Shown here in pieces: positions 15,998 through 24,305 of a stretch of 40,218 nt of DNA. This DNA is from an uncultured Pelagibacteraceae bacterium. GTDB taxonomy: Bacteria; Pseudomonadota; Alphaproteobacteria; Pelagibacterales; Pelagibacteraceae. Under the pieces are notes generated by a model. That model was not told where the DNA came from. It did no database searches and saw nothing but the letters and a program-made list of their open reading frames with translations. The translations under genes were made by a program, and so were the position numbers. Location of the stretch: contig CACJUF010000012.1 in NCBI GenBank assembly GCA_902596515.1, forward strand, positions 1 through 40,218, in the 5' to 3' direction. Position 1 is the first letter of the stretch, and the number at the start of each line of letters is the position of its first letter.

Positions 15998-16501
15998 ATG
16001 AATATAATAATTTATACAGTGGTTATATTAACCATTTTTTATTTTCTATTACGTTTAATAACCAACATTTCATCTAGGAAAATTTCAAAAGGCCTAAGAT
16101 TTTTTATTATATTGGGATTATTTGCTTTAGCAGTATTGTTTGCCATTGGCGGAAAACTTTTATTAACCCTACCTCTTACTTTGGCAAGTTTAGCTTTATT
16201 AAAATTAAAAGGTTTATCTATTTTTCAATTAATTTCTCTTTTTAGACTTATTCAGACATTAAGAAGATCTGGACGCTTTTCTTTTAACCAAGCAGGCACC
16301 AATAACGTATCGTCTATATCAGTTTCAGAGGCATACAAGATTTTAAATTTAGATATGAATAAAAAAGTAACCAAAGAAGATGTTAATAAAGCATATATAA
16401 AAATCCAAAAAAAAATTCATCCTGACATATCTCCTGAAACTTCAAGATTATCTTCAATTGTGAATGAGGCTAAAGATATTGTGCTAAACGATATTTCTTA
16501 A
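15998..16501 (+). CDS. Membrane-anchored J-domain protein (DnaJ-like, TIM14-like layout)
   Basis: I start it at the ATG at 15998 (MNIIIYTVV, 167 residues); a GTG at 15971 would intrude into the divergent ptrB. There is one N-terminal membrane helix (about 3-20) and a second hydrophobic region (about 34-70, with FIILGLFALAVLFAIGG). A C-terminal J-like domain follows: SVSEAYKILNLDMNKKVTK, then IQKKIHPDISPETSRL with HPD at about 141-143. HPD is needed to stimulate Hsp70 ATPase, so the domain is probably active on DnaK. The anchor plus C-terminal J domain resembles mitochondrial TIM14/Pam18. The last four bases (TTAA) are shared with the convergent GT9 gene. Confidence 0.8.
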   Translation: MNIIIYTVVILTIFYFLLRLITNISSRKISKGLRFFIILGLFALAVLFAIGGKLLLTLPLTLASLALLKLKGLSIFQLISLFRLIQTLRRSGRFSFNQAGTNNVSSISVSEAYKILNLDMNKKVTKEDVNKAYIKIQKKIHPDISPETSRLSSIVNEAKDIVLNDIS

Positions 16502-17460
16502 GCAATAATTTCTAAAAATCTCTCAAAAATTTTTTGTGGATTAATTTTATCTTTACCCAAAGTATTATGCGTGACTGTGCTTTCTCCCTCTGGAATTATT
16601 GGGAACATTCTTGAACTATAATTTCCATAAATTAAGGGAGTATCAGCCATTAAAGTAATCGTTTTAATACCTAAAGCTGAAGATAAATGGCTAAAGCTCG
16701 AGTCATTACAAATGGATACATCACAATTCTTAATTAATGGTAAAATTTCTCTGATAGTAAAATTATCTAAACGAGTACAAAAATTCTTAAATTTAGACTG
16801 TAAAATTTCGTTTAATACTTCCTGTTCTTCAGTTGCCTTACCTGTTGCAAGAAAAAATCTGCAATCTTTTATATTTGATATTTTATCAATTACACTTAAG
16901 AAAGTTTTCGCAGGAATTCTTTTTGTAGGTCCAGAACCGCCTATGCCCAAGAGAATATTTGTAGTATTTTTATCTATCTGAAATTTTTGTGCTGCTTTAG
17001 AAATTGAATCATTATCAATTTGTACTTCAGGATCTTCATTAATGTCTAAATTTAAATTTTCTTTTAAAAATTTTTTAGGAGCCTCAATTATGTGTTGTTT
17101 GTTTTTTGTGAACAATGGATATTGGTAAATTTGTGGAATACCTGATATTTTAGCAATTAAGTTAAATCTTAAAGATGAATTAAAAATAAAAATTTTATCG
17201 AAATTATATTTTTTTAAATCGGTTGCTAATTTAAAAATACCAAAAAAACCACCATGTCTATTATTCGTTTTATCATCTCTCTCCAGGATGAGAATTTTAT
17301 CAATATATTTTGTTTGGTGTAAATATTGATTAGCTTTTGAATTTTCTTTTACCAATATATTTATTGGTGAATTAAATTTTTTGGATAAAGCCTTTATAAA
17401 TGGCAAGAAAATTATGGTATCTCCAATACCCATTCTGCTCTGAATTGCTAATATTTTCAT
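16498..17460 (-). CDS. Glycosyltransferase family 9 (heptosyltransferase-like)
   Basis: The 320-residue protein begins MKILAIQSRMGIGDTIIFLP, the R/M-x-G-I-G-D-x2 loop of GT9 ADP-heptose:LPS heptosyltransferases (WaaC/WaaF type). In the C-terminal half ILLGIGGSGPTKRIPAKTF and CDVSICNDSSFSHLSSALGI give the nucleotide-sugar site. It probably adds a sugar to a surface glycolipid at the cytosolic face. The ADP-heptose-specific motif is not conserved enough to name WaaC or WaaF. It shares a TTAA stop overlap with the J-protein gene and is divergent from the DapA-like gene by 48 bp. Confidence 0.82.
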   Translation of the reverse strand: MKILAIQSRMGIGDTIIFLPFIKALSKKFNSPINILVKENSKANQYLHQTKYIDKILILERDDKTNNRHGGFFGIFKLATDLKKYNFDKIFIFNSSLRFNLIAKISGIPQIYQYPLFTKNKQHIIEAPKKFLKENLNLDINEDPEVQIDNDSISKAAQKFQIDKNTTNILLGIGGSGPTKRIPAKTFLSVIDKISNIKDCRFFLATGKATEEQEVLNEILQSKFKNFCTRLDNFTIREILPLIKNCDVSICNDSSFSHLSSALGIKTITLMADTPLIYGNYSSRMFPIIPEGESTVTHNTLGKDKINPQKIFERFLEIIA

Positions 17461-17508
17461 ATAGTATTTATAAACTTTACTGAGTATATTTTTATATAAA
17501 TTTTTATT

Positions 17509-18393
17509 ATGACAAAAATAAGTGGAATTTTTGCTGCTTCGATGTCAGTGCTTAACAATGATTTAAGCTTGAATGTTGAAAAAACAATAATGCATGCTGA
17601 GAAACTTATCGATCAAGGCTGTCATGGCACGGTAATATTTGGAAGCACAGGTCAGTCTCAATTAATACCTATTTCAGAAAAAATCGACTTACTTAACAAT
17701 CTCTCAAAAAGCAAATATCAGAATAAACATATAATTGGCACAGGTCTAAACTCTTTAGGCGAAACAATAAATTTTATGAAGATAGCAATTTCATTGAATC
17801 TAAATAAATTTTTAATCATGCCTCCCGCTTATTATAATTATGGTGATACAGAGGTTTTGGATTTTTATTCTAGAATAATTAATTCAGTGCCAGATTGTAA
17901 AATTATTCTTTATAATTTTGAAAAACTTAGTGGTTATAAATTTAGTTTAAGGTGTGTAGAGACACTTGTTAATAAATTTCCAGAACAAATAGTTGGAGTA
18001 AAAGATAGCTCTTACAATTTATACGAAAATTTAAAACTTAAAAATTTTTCAATTTTACCTGGTTCAGAAATTAAATTGTTAAAAGGTTTGGAAATGGGAT
18101 GTTCTGGTATAATAACTGCAACATGCAATGTTACAGCAGAATTATCTAGGCAAGTTTATGATGATTTTTTTGCAGGCAAAAAGCAGTTACATAATGATAA
18201 GTTATGTGATGTTAGAAGCACTTTTGATAAATATAATCTAATTTCAGGTTTACATACTTATTGTGCCCAAAATGATAAAATATATAAAAATATTTTACCA
18301 CCACTAAGTCTTTTAAATCGAAATGATGAGGAAGAATTAATGAATAGATTAAAAGATTTAGAATTTTATAACAAATCAACCTTGGCTGCATAA
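17509..18393 (+). CDS. DapA/NanA-family class I aldolase of unknown substrate
   Basis: This is a 294-residue TIM barrel of the dihydrodipicolinate synthase/N-acetylneuraminate lyase family. Schiff-base Lys165 lies in VGVKDSSYN and Tyr135 in IILYNFEKLSG. The N-terminal loop reads FGSTGQSQLIP in place of GTTGES. In DHDPS the residue five after the Tyr is an arginine (Arg138 in E. coli) that binds the aldehyde substrate; here it is Leu140. The enzyme therefore probably uses a pyruvate-type donor but is unlikely to be the lysine-pathway DapA. It ends one base before cfa, so the pair is presumably co-transcribed. Confidence 0.78.
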   Translation: MTKISGIFAASMSVLNNDLSLNVEKTIMHAEKLIDQGCHGTVIFGSTGQSQLIPISEKIDLLNNLSKSKYQNKHIIGTGLNSLGETINFMKIAISLNLNKFLIMPPAYYNYGDTEVLDFYSRIINSVPDCKIILYNFEKLSGYKFSLRCVETLVNKFPEQIVGVKDSSYNLYENLKLKNFSILPGSEIKLLKGLEMGCSGIITATCNVTAELSRQVYDDFFAGKKQLHNDKLCDVRSTFDKYNLISGLHTYCAQNDKIYKNILPPLSLLNRNDEEELMNRLKDLEFYNKSTLAA

Positions 18394-18394
18394 A

Positions 18395-19582
18395 ATGCAA
18401 TTAGCAAGATTTCTTAATAAAATTTTTAAAAAAGGTGGTTTTGTGTTAACTGATGCTAATTCTAAAGACTATATTATTGGAGAACCAGACAATGACCCTA
18501 TTAGACTAAAAATTTTAAATAAAAATCTTCATTATAAATTGTTATTTCATCCTGATTTATATTTTGGTGAGGCATATACCAACGGTGAAATTGTAATTGA
18601 AAACGGCACACTTACAGATTTTTTAGATCTTGCCTTAATGAATTTTGGAAGGGGAGAATTAAACTTTTTCAGTTATTTAATCAATAGATTAAGGGGATCA
18701 TATAGATATTTAACTAACTTTAATTTTATTAAAAAATCCAAAATGAATGTATCTCACCATTATGATATTAAGGACGATTTGTATGACTTATTTTTAGATC
18801 CAAAAAGACAGTATTCTTGTGCATATTTTAAAAATGAGAATGACAGTTTGGAAACAGCTCAAAATAATAAAATTCAACACATAATTAAAAAATTAAATAT
18901 AAAACCCAATCAAAAAGTTTTAGATATTGGATGTGGCTGGGGTTCACTTGCCATCGATATAGCCAAAAGTGCTCAATGTGAAGTAACAGGTATTACTTTA
19001 TCAGAGAACCAACTTAATTATTGCACCCAAAAAGCTAAAGAATTGAATTTAGAAAATCAAGTAAAGTTTAAACTTATGGATTATAGAGAATTAAATGAAA
19101 AATTTGATAGAATAGTAAGTGTTGGGATGTTTGAACATGTTGGAAGGAAATTTTATAAAAAATTTTTTAAACAAATCGAAAAAATATTGAAAGAGGATGG
19201 GGTTTCACTGATACACACCATCGGATCTGTAAATCCTCCAAGAGATCCTCATCCATGGATTACAAAATATATTTTTCCTGGTGGTTATACTCCGAGTTTA
19301 AGCGAAGTAACCAACCCTATTGAAAAAGCTGGCTTAATAGTGACAGATATTGAGGTTTTAAGGCTTCATTATGCCCACACGTTGAGACATTGGAAAGAAA
19401 ATTGCTTAAAAAATAAAGATAAAATTATCCAAATGTTTGATGAAAAATTTTTTAGAATGTGGGAGTTTTATCTTGCTGGTTGTGAAATGGCATTCAAGTG
19501 GGGAGATCAAGTTGTATATCAATTTCAACTTACAAAAAATTATAGATCAACACCTGTGACTAGAGACTATATTTATCAATAA
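18395..19582 (+). CDS. cfa: Cyclopropane-fatty-acyl-phospholipid synthase
   Basis: The 395-residue protein has an N-terminal lipid-binding domain (about 1-110) and a SAM-dependent methyltransferase domain starting at SHHYDIKDDLYDLFLD. KVLDIGCGWGSLAIDIAK is the SAM-binding motif I. SVGMFEHVGRKFYKKFF, HTIGSVNPPRDPHPWITKYI and FPGGYTPSL are Cfa family signatures containing the conserved Glu and His of the active site. It methylenates unsaturated acyl chains of membrane phospholipids and acts at the membrane surface. It follows the DapA-like gene with one base between. Confidence 0.93.
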   Translation: MQLARFLNKIFKKGGFVLTDANSKDYIIGEPDNDPIRLKILNKNLHYKLLFHPDLYFGEAYTNGEIVIENGTLTDFLDLALMNFGRGELNFFSYLINRLRGSYRYLTNFNFIKKSKMNVSHHYDIKDDLYDLFLDPKRQYSCAYFKNENDSLETAQNNKIQHIIKKLNIKPNQKVLDIGCGWGSLAIDIAKSAQCEVTGITLSENQLNYCTQKAKELNLENQVKFKLMDYRELNEKFDRIVSVGMFEHVGRKFYKKFFKQIEKILKEDGVSLIHTIGSVNPPRDPHPWITKYIFPGGYTPSLSEVTNPIEKAGLIVTDIEVLRLHYAHTLRHWKENCLKNKDKIIQMFDEKFFRMWEFYLAGCEMAFKWGDQVVYQFQLTKNYRSTPVTRDYIYQ

Positions 19583-19611
19583 ATTATTGATAGGGTCATT
19601 TCTTCTTAGAA

Positions 19612-20811
19612 ATGAAAAAAAAACAAAAAAAATCAAAAAAAAAGTCAAAAACTAAAAAGAAAAATAAAGTTAACAGAGCTAAAAGAAAAATAAATAAAAT
19701 TAGAAAAAGTTCTAAAAAACAAAGAAAAAACAAGTTTGTTAAAAAAAAGAAAAAAAATAAGTCTAAAAAACTCAAAAAAATAAATTACCAGCCAAAAATA
19801 AAAAAAAAACAGAAAGATAGCCTAGTCTTGAAACTAGTTAAATTTCAATTATCTCTCAAACCTCAATTTAATTTCAAATTTAATTTTGGTTTGGAAAAAA
19901 GCATTCAGAGTTTTTTTGACAAGATTTCAGAGACAATTTCTAATTACAAGGTGTTAAAAACCTTTGAAAAAAGAAGAATAAAAATAGAAAAAATTGAAAG
20001 AGAAAGAAAAGAAAAAATCGAAAAAGCAGAGAAGAAAAAAGAAGAAGAAAATTTAAGATTAAAGCTGAGGGAGCAAACGCTAAAAGAAGAGGAAAGATTA
20101 GAAAAACAGAGAACGAAAGATATAAAATTATTTTTAAGAAAAGAACAAGCACTTTTAAGAATCGAACAAGCAGAAAAGCAAAAACAATTTTTAAAACAAT
20201 TAAGATTAGATAAACAAATTGAAAAATTCAGAATAAGAGAAGTTAAAGAACTAGAAAAACTTGAGAAAATTTCCCTAAAAGAAAAAAGAGAAGATTATTC
20301 TGGACTACAAGAGAGAATCGATAAACTTAGAGAAAAATACAGATTACTCAGAGATCAAAAAATCAAGGAAAGAGTTGAGGCGCTAGGTGTTAAACTTCAA
20401 GGTGACGAAGACAGAGAAACCTTATTAGAAAAAGAAAAAGAATATACATTAGCAAGACAAAAAGTTGAATTTGCACTTGAGAGCTTTTATAGAAGTGCAA
20501 GTAGTTTAGTATTTCAACTCAATAAAAGACATATTACCCGAGACATGTCTATTTTTCGATGCATAGATAGACGATTTGAAACTGGAGAGGTTTTTATTAA
20601 ATGGGACGAATCATCAGATGATGATTGGTTATTATTAATTTATATCAAAAATAATTCTCCAGATGAAGGAATTGTCATTGAGGATAAAACAAACCCTGAA
20701 AAAAATCTTTCCCATGAGTTTAGAAATGTGGACATCTTTAAAGCTTCAGACACTATGGTAGACTCTTTAACACAGCTTATTGCAAGGAAAAGAGCCAAAA
20801 ATAATAATTAA
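19612..20811 (+). CDS. Lysine-rich coiled-coil protein with C-terminal globular domain, function unknown
   Basis: I do not recognise a family for this 399-residue protein. Residues 1-70 are about half lysine with Ser, Asn and Arg (KKKQKKSKKKSKTKKKNK), a strongly basic low-complexity tail. About 95-110 is a short helical segment (FGLEKSIQSFFDKI). Residues 115-285 are heptad-like Glu/Lys/Arg/Leu sequence typical of a long coiled coil. About 290-399 is more ordinary: RDMSIFRCIDRRFETGEVF, WDESSDDDWLLLIYIKNNSP and DSLTQLIARKRAK suggest an alpha/beta domain with acidic patches. There is no signal peptide or membrane helix. It follows cfa by 29 bp and precedes a small membrane protein by 30 bp. A nucleic-acid or nucleoid-binding role is conceivable from the basic tail, but unproven. 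Confidence 0.75.
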   Translation: MKKKQKKSKKKSKTKKKNKVNRAKRKINKIRKSSKKQRKNKFVKKKKKNKSKKLKKINYQPKIKKKQKDSLVLKLVKFQLSLKPQFNFKFNFGLEKSIQSFFDKISETISNYKVLKTFEKRRIKIEKIERERKEKIEKAEKKKEEENLRLKLREQTLKEEERLEKQRTKDIKLFLRKEQALLRIEQAEKQKQFLKQLRLDKQIEKFRIREVKELEKLEKISLKEKREDYSGLQERIDKLREKYRLLRDQKIKERVEALGVKLQGDEDRETLLEKEKEYTLARQKVEFALESFYRSASSLVFQLNKRHITRDMSIFRCIDRRFETGEVFIKWDESSDDDWLLLIYIKNNSPDEGIVIEDKTNPEKNLSHEFRNVDIFKASDTMVDSLTQLIARKRAKNNN

Positions 20812-20841
20812 AGATTTATAATTAATTAGATATTATCTTAA

Positions 20842-21135
20842 ATGATTTTAGGATCTGCTTTTTTAATAATTTTATATTTAATTTTCAGATACATTATTGC
20901 GTGGATCACATATTATAATAATTTAGACCCAAGACTTGGTGAAAGCACGTGGCGATTTACTTATGATTATCCGGTAGTCGGCGAGAGAGATATTTCTGAT
21001 CTGGATGATAAGGATTTTGTTAGATTAAGAAGAAAAAAAAATAAAATTATATTACTAATGTACTCAATAGTCTTAGTAATGTTTGTATCCTCCATGTCTT
21101 TATTAAGTAAATTTCTATTATTTTTCACAAGTTAG
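20842..21135 (+). CDS. Small two-helix membrane protein, function unknown
   Basis: The 97-residue protein has hydrophobic helices at about 1-22 (MILGSAFLIILYLIFRYIIA) and 69-95 (KIILLMYSIVLVMFVSSMSL). They flank a polar, charged loop that includes DPRLGESTWRFTYDYPVVGE, DISDLDDKDFVRLRRKKNK. By the positive-inside rule the basic RLRRKKNK should be cytosolic. No family is recognised. It lies 30 bp after the lysine-rich coiled-coil gene on the same strand and overlaps the convergent DCC gene by 11 bp. Confidence 0.65.
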   Translation: MILGSAFLIILYLIFRYIIAWITYYNNLDPRLGESTWRFTYDYPVVGERDISDLDDKDFVRLRRKKNKIILLMYSIVLVMFVSSMSLLSKFLLFFTS

Positions 21136-21481
21136 ATTTTTTCAGTTGCTTTTTATTTTTTAAGTAAAGAAAAAAGGCTACTATTTCATATGCAACTGAA
21201 AATATATTAAAGATGATTGGTAATTTAAAAAATTTATAGAGAAATTTATATTTGGGCATTTTTTTCCATAATAATAAAAATGCCTCTGCACCTCCTAAAA
21301 CTTTCTCACCATCTTTGACATGAAGCCTTCTTAAAAGTTGTTTACTGTCTTTAGAAGTTTCCTTTTCAGCCAACTCATTATCTGTAATATCAACCCAATC
21401 GATTTCATCTATTTTTTCTTTTTTATAAAGATCAATTTCGGCCTTACAAATTTTACAAGAATTATTAAAATAAACTTTCAT
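21125..21481 (-). CDS. DCC-family (DUF393) thiol-disulfide oxidoreductase-like protein
   Basis: The 118-residue protein begins VYFNNSCKICKAEIDLYKK with a CxxC pair at Cys9 and Cys12, the hallmark of the DCC family (usual form YDGxCxxC). It continues WVDITDNELAEKE, then LLRRLHVKDGEKVLGGAEAF, LLLWKKMPKYKFLYKFFKLP, the last being the typical hydrophobic C-terminal half. These proteins have a thioredoxin-like fold and a presumed redox role that is not well characterised. It is divergent from tldD across 85 bp. Confidence 0.85.
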   Translation of the reverse strand: MKVYFNNSCKICKAEIDLYKKEKIDEIDWVDITDNELAEKETSKDSKQLLRRLHVKDGEKVLGGAEAFLLLWKKMPKYKFLYKFFKLPIIFNIFSVAYEIVAFFLYLKNKKQLKKSNL

Positions 21482-21503
21482 AATAAGTGAATTTATTACT
21501 AAT

Positions 21504-21531
21504 TTGTCTCAGATATGTACATGCGTAAAAT
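21504..21531 (+). promoter_or_regulatory. Candidate sigma-70-type promoter of tldD-pmbA
   Basis: TTGTCT (21504-21509; four of six to the -35) and TAAAAT (21526-21531; five of six to the -10) are 16 bp apart. They lie 35 bp before the tldD ATG in the 85-bp divergent gap. The remainder of the gap holds nothing else I can name. Confidence 0.35.
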
Positions 21532-21566
21532 ACTCTAGTTGAAAATTTTATGAAACAATCTATTTA

Positions 21567-22988
21567 ATGTCTCATATGAGTAATTTCTTTGAAAAATCTG
21601 ACGTATCTAGAAAAGAGGCTGAAAGTATTATTTCTGACACTTTGCAAAAATGTGATGATGGCGAATTGTATCTGGAAAATTCAAAATCTGAGTCGATACT
21701 ATTAGATGATAACAAAATTAAAAATTCTAGTTATAATTCAGATTTAGGATTTGGTTTTAGAGCTATATCTGATGAAGTGGTCGCTTATTCTCATTCTAAT
21801 GAGATTTCTAAGAACTCTTTAAAACAATCTTCAGAAAATTTAAAGTCAACTTTAAAATCTGTCAAAGGTACTTACAACCATGAAATTCCTAAATCAAATA
21901 AAAAGTATTATGACAATATTAATCCTATTGAGCAAAAATCTCTTAATGAAAAAATAAAAATATTGAACGATGTAAATGATTATTTACGATCTAAAGGTGA
22001 TAAGGTTAAACAAGTTACAGCTAATTTTTTGGGAGAGCAAAAGTCCGTAGAAATAATTAGATCTGGTGGAGAGACTTTGTCAGATGTCCGTCCTTTAGTA
22101 AGATTTAATGTGTCAGTTATGGTGGAGAAAGATGGCAGAAAAGAAACAGGCATATACGGTGTTGGTGGAAGACAATCTTACGACTCATATTTAAAAGATG
22201 AAAATTGGAAAAGTGTTTGTGACGAAGCTTTAAGGATAGCATCAGTAAATTTAGAGAGTAAACCCGCGCCAGCAGGAGAGATGAAGGTTGTACTCGGACC
22301 TGGGTGGCCAGCAATATTAATTCATGAGGCTGTTGGTCATGGTTTAGAAGGAGATTTCAATAGAAAGAAAACTTCAGCATTTCATAATCTGATGGGCCAA
22401 AAAGTTGCAAGTGAAGGAGTTACAATTATTGACGACGGTACCATTGATAATAGAAGAGGCAGTCTTACAATTGACGATGAGGGAACACCAACAGAAAAAA
22501 CTGTTTTAATTGAAAATGGAATTTTAAAAAATTTTATGCAAGACAGGCTCAATGCACGTTTGATGAAAACAAAATCTACTGGTAGCGGAAGAAGAGAAAA
22601 CTATAGACATATAGTTCTACCAAGAATGAGAAATACGATGATGCTAAGCGGTAAGCAAACCCAAGAAGAAATGATTAAGGCAGTCGACAAAGGTATTTTT
22701 GCAGTAAGTTTTGGTGGTGGACAAGTTGATATTACATCTGGAAAATTTGTATTTAATTGCACTGAAGCTTATGAAATTGTTAATGGCAAAATTGGATCAC
22801 CAATTAAGGGTGCAACATTAATTGGAGACGGTCCTTCAATTTTAAAAGAAGTTTCTATGGTAGGCAATGATATGATGATGGACCCTGGAATTGGAACATG
22901 TGGTAAAGCTGGACAGGGTGTCCCCGTAGGTGTAGCACAGCCATCTATATTAATAAATAAGATGACTGTGGGTGGTACGAAACTTTAA
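21567..22988 (+). CDS. tldD: Metalloprotease TldD
   Basis: At 473 residues this has the normal size for TldD, the catalytic subunit of the TldD/TldE (PmbA) protease that processes small peptides and proteins such as microcin B17 precursor and antitoxin CcdA. The zinc motif HExxxH is intact: ILIHEAVGHGLEGD places His253-His258. The C-terminal GTCGKAGQGVPVGVAQPSIL (third metal Cys region) is conserved. A second ATG at 21576 is possible. The next gene starts with no spacer, consistent with stoichiometric synthesis of the two subunits. Confidence 0.95.
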   Translation: MSHMSNFFEKSDVSRKEAESIISDTLQKCDDGELYLENSKSESILLDDNKIKNSSYNSDLGFGFRAISDEVVAYSHSNEISKNSLKQSSENLKSTLKSVKGTYNHEIPKSNKKYYDNINPIEQKSLNEKIKILNDVNDYLRSKGDKVKQVTANFLGEQKSVEIIRSGGETLSDVRPLVRFNVSVMVEKDGRKETGIYGVGGRQSYDSYLKDENWKSVCDEALRIASVNLESKPAPAGEMKVVLGPGWPAILIHEAVGHGLEGDFNRKKTSAFHNLMGQKVASEGVTIIDDGTIDNRRGSLTIDDEGTPTEKTVLIENGILKNFMQDRLNARLMKTKSTGSGRRENYRHIVLPRMRNTMMLSGKQTQEEMIKAVDKGIFAVSFGGGQVDITSGKFVFNCTEAYEIVNGKIGSPIKGATLIGDGPSILKEVSMVGNDMMMDPGIGTCGKAGQGVPVGVAQPSILINKMTVGGTKL

Positions 22989-24305
22989 ATGGTTAAAGAT
23001 CAAGAATTTTTAGAAACAAAAGCATCATATTGTTTAGGTTTAGCAAAGAAATTAGGTGCAACAGACTCAAGCGTGATTGTAAAGAACTCGATTTCTGAAA
23101 CTGTAAATTTTAGAAATAAAAATTTAGATGAGTCTAATAGATCAGATGATCTAGGCCTAAGCATCACTACGTATATTGGTAAAAAAAAATCATCAATATC
23201 TTCCTCTAATTTGCTTAATGATAATTTAAATATTTTGATTGAAAAATGTATTGAGACTACAAAAAATACACCTGAGGATGAATTTAATTCTTTACCGGAT
23301 AGAGACTTATTTGCAAAAGAAGCTAAAGACCTAAATCTTTATGATGAAACTCATATAGAAAATAATCAAAAAATAGATTATCTAAAAAAATTAGAAGCCG
23401 CAGCTTCCAACGATAAAAAAATTGTTAATACTGAGTCTAGTTTTACTCAAAATAAATCTAATTTTGTTTTAGCTAACAGCGAAGGTTTTTGTGATGGTTA
23501 CAAAACATCTTCATTTACAGCTTCAAGTGTAACAGTTGCAAAAGATGAAAAAAGCATGGAAAGAGATTATGAATACTCTAGTAAATGTTTTCTTAAAGAC
23601 CTAGATGATGCAGATGAATTAGGCAATTTAGCTGCTAATCAAACCATTAGAAAATTAAGTCCAAAAAAAATTGGGAGTGAGAAAATTGCTATAATTTTTG
23701 ATAAAAGAATAGCTAAGGGAGTATTAAGTACTTTTGCAAGCGCTATTTCCTCATCAGCAATATCAAGAGGAACTTCTTTTTTAAAGGATAAAGTTAATCA
23801 AAAAATATTCTCAGATAAAATTAATGTATTTGACAAACCTGATATGCTCAAAGGATTAGGCTCAAGAAATTTTGATAGTGAAGGGGTAAAAACCGACACA
23901 CTTAAATTAGTGGATCAAGGAATTTTGAAACATTATCTGATTGATACTTACAATGGAAAAAAATTAAATCTTAAATCTAATGGAAGATGTGGAGGAACAA
24001 GTAATCTTTATTTTGAAAATGGAAATATTAATTTTAAAGATTTACTGAATTCACATTCAAAAAGTCTTTATATTACCGAAACCATAGGACATGGAAGTAA
24101 TATTGTGACCGGAGATTATTCAGTTGGAGCAACCGGGTTTTTAATTGAAAATGGTGAGTTTAAATATCCAATAAATGAAATTACTATAGCAGGTAATTTT
24201 AAAGACATGTTTCAAAATATTACCTTAGCAAATGATTTGGAGTTCAAATATGCAACTAACTCACCAACCATGTTAATAGAGGGAATGGTTGTTGCTGGTA
24301 AATGA
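22989..24305 (+). CDS. pmbA: PmbA/TldE, partner subunit of TldD protease
   Basis: The 438-residue protein is homologous in fold to TldD but lacks the HExxxH zinc motif, as expected for TldE/PmbA. The N-terminal region resembles TldD (LGLSITTYIGKKKSSISSSN). The C-terminal signature is SNIVTGDYSVGATGFLIENG, then NEITIAGNFKDMFQNI. It forms the cavity of the heterodimeric protease with TldD. It begins immediately after the tldD stop and ends in an ATGA overlap with the FAD-dependent oxidoreductase gene, giving a three-gene unit. Confidence 0.94.
   Translation: MVKDQEFLETKASYCLGLAKKLGATDSSVIVKNSISETVNFRNKNLDESNRSDDLGLSITTYIGKKKSSISSSNLLNDNLNILIEKCIETTKNTPEDEFNSLPDRDLFAKEAKDLNLYDETHIENNQKIDYLKKLEAAASNDKKIVNTESSFTQNKSNFVLANSEGFCDGYKTSSFTASSVTVAKDEKSMERDYEYSSKCFLKDLDDADELGNLAANQTIRKLSPKKIGSEKIAIIFDKRIAKGVLSTFASAISSSAISRGTSFLKDKVNQKIFSDKINVFDKPDMLKGLGSRNFDSEGVKTDTLKLVDQGILKHYLIDTYNGKKLNLKSNGRCGGTSNLYFENGNINFKDLLNSHSKSLYITETIGHGSNIVTGDYSVGATGFLIENGEFKYPINEITIAGNFKDMFQNITLANDLEFKYATNSPTMLIEGMVVAGK

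Noticed and set aside
19612..19830. Poly-A rich stretch as a simple repeat or assembly artefact
   Set aside because: The reading frame continues without interruption into a well-formed coiled coil and C-terminal domain, so it is a coding low-complexity region.
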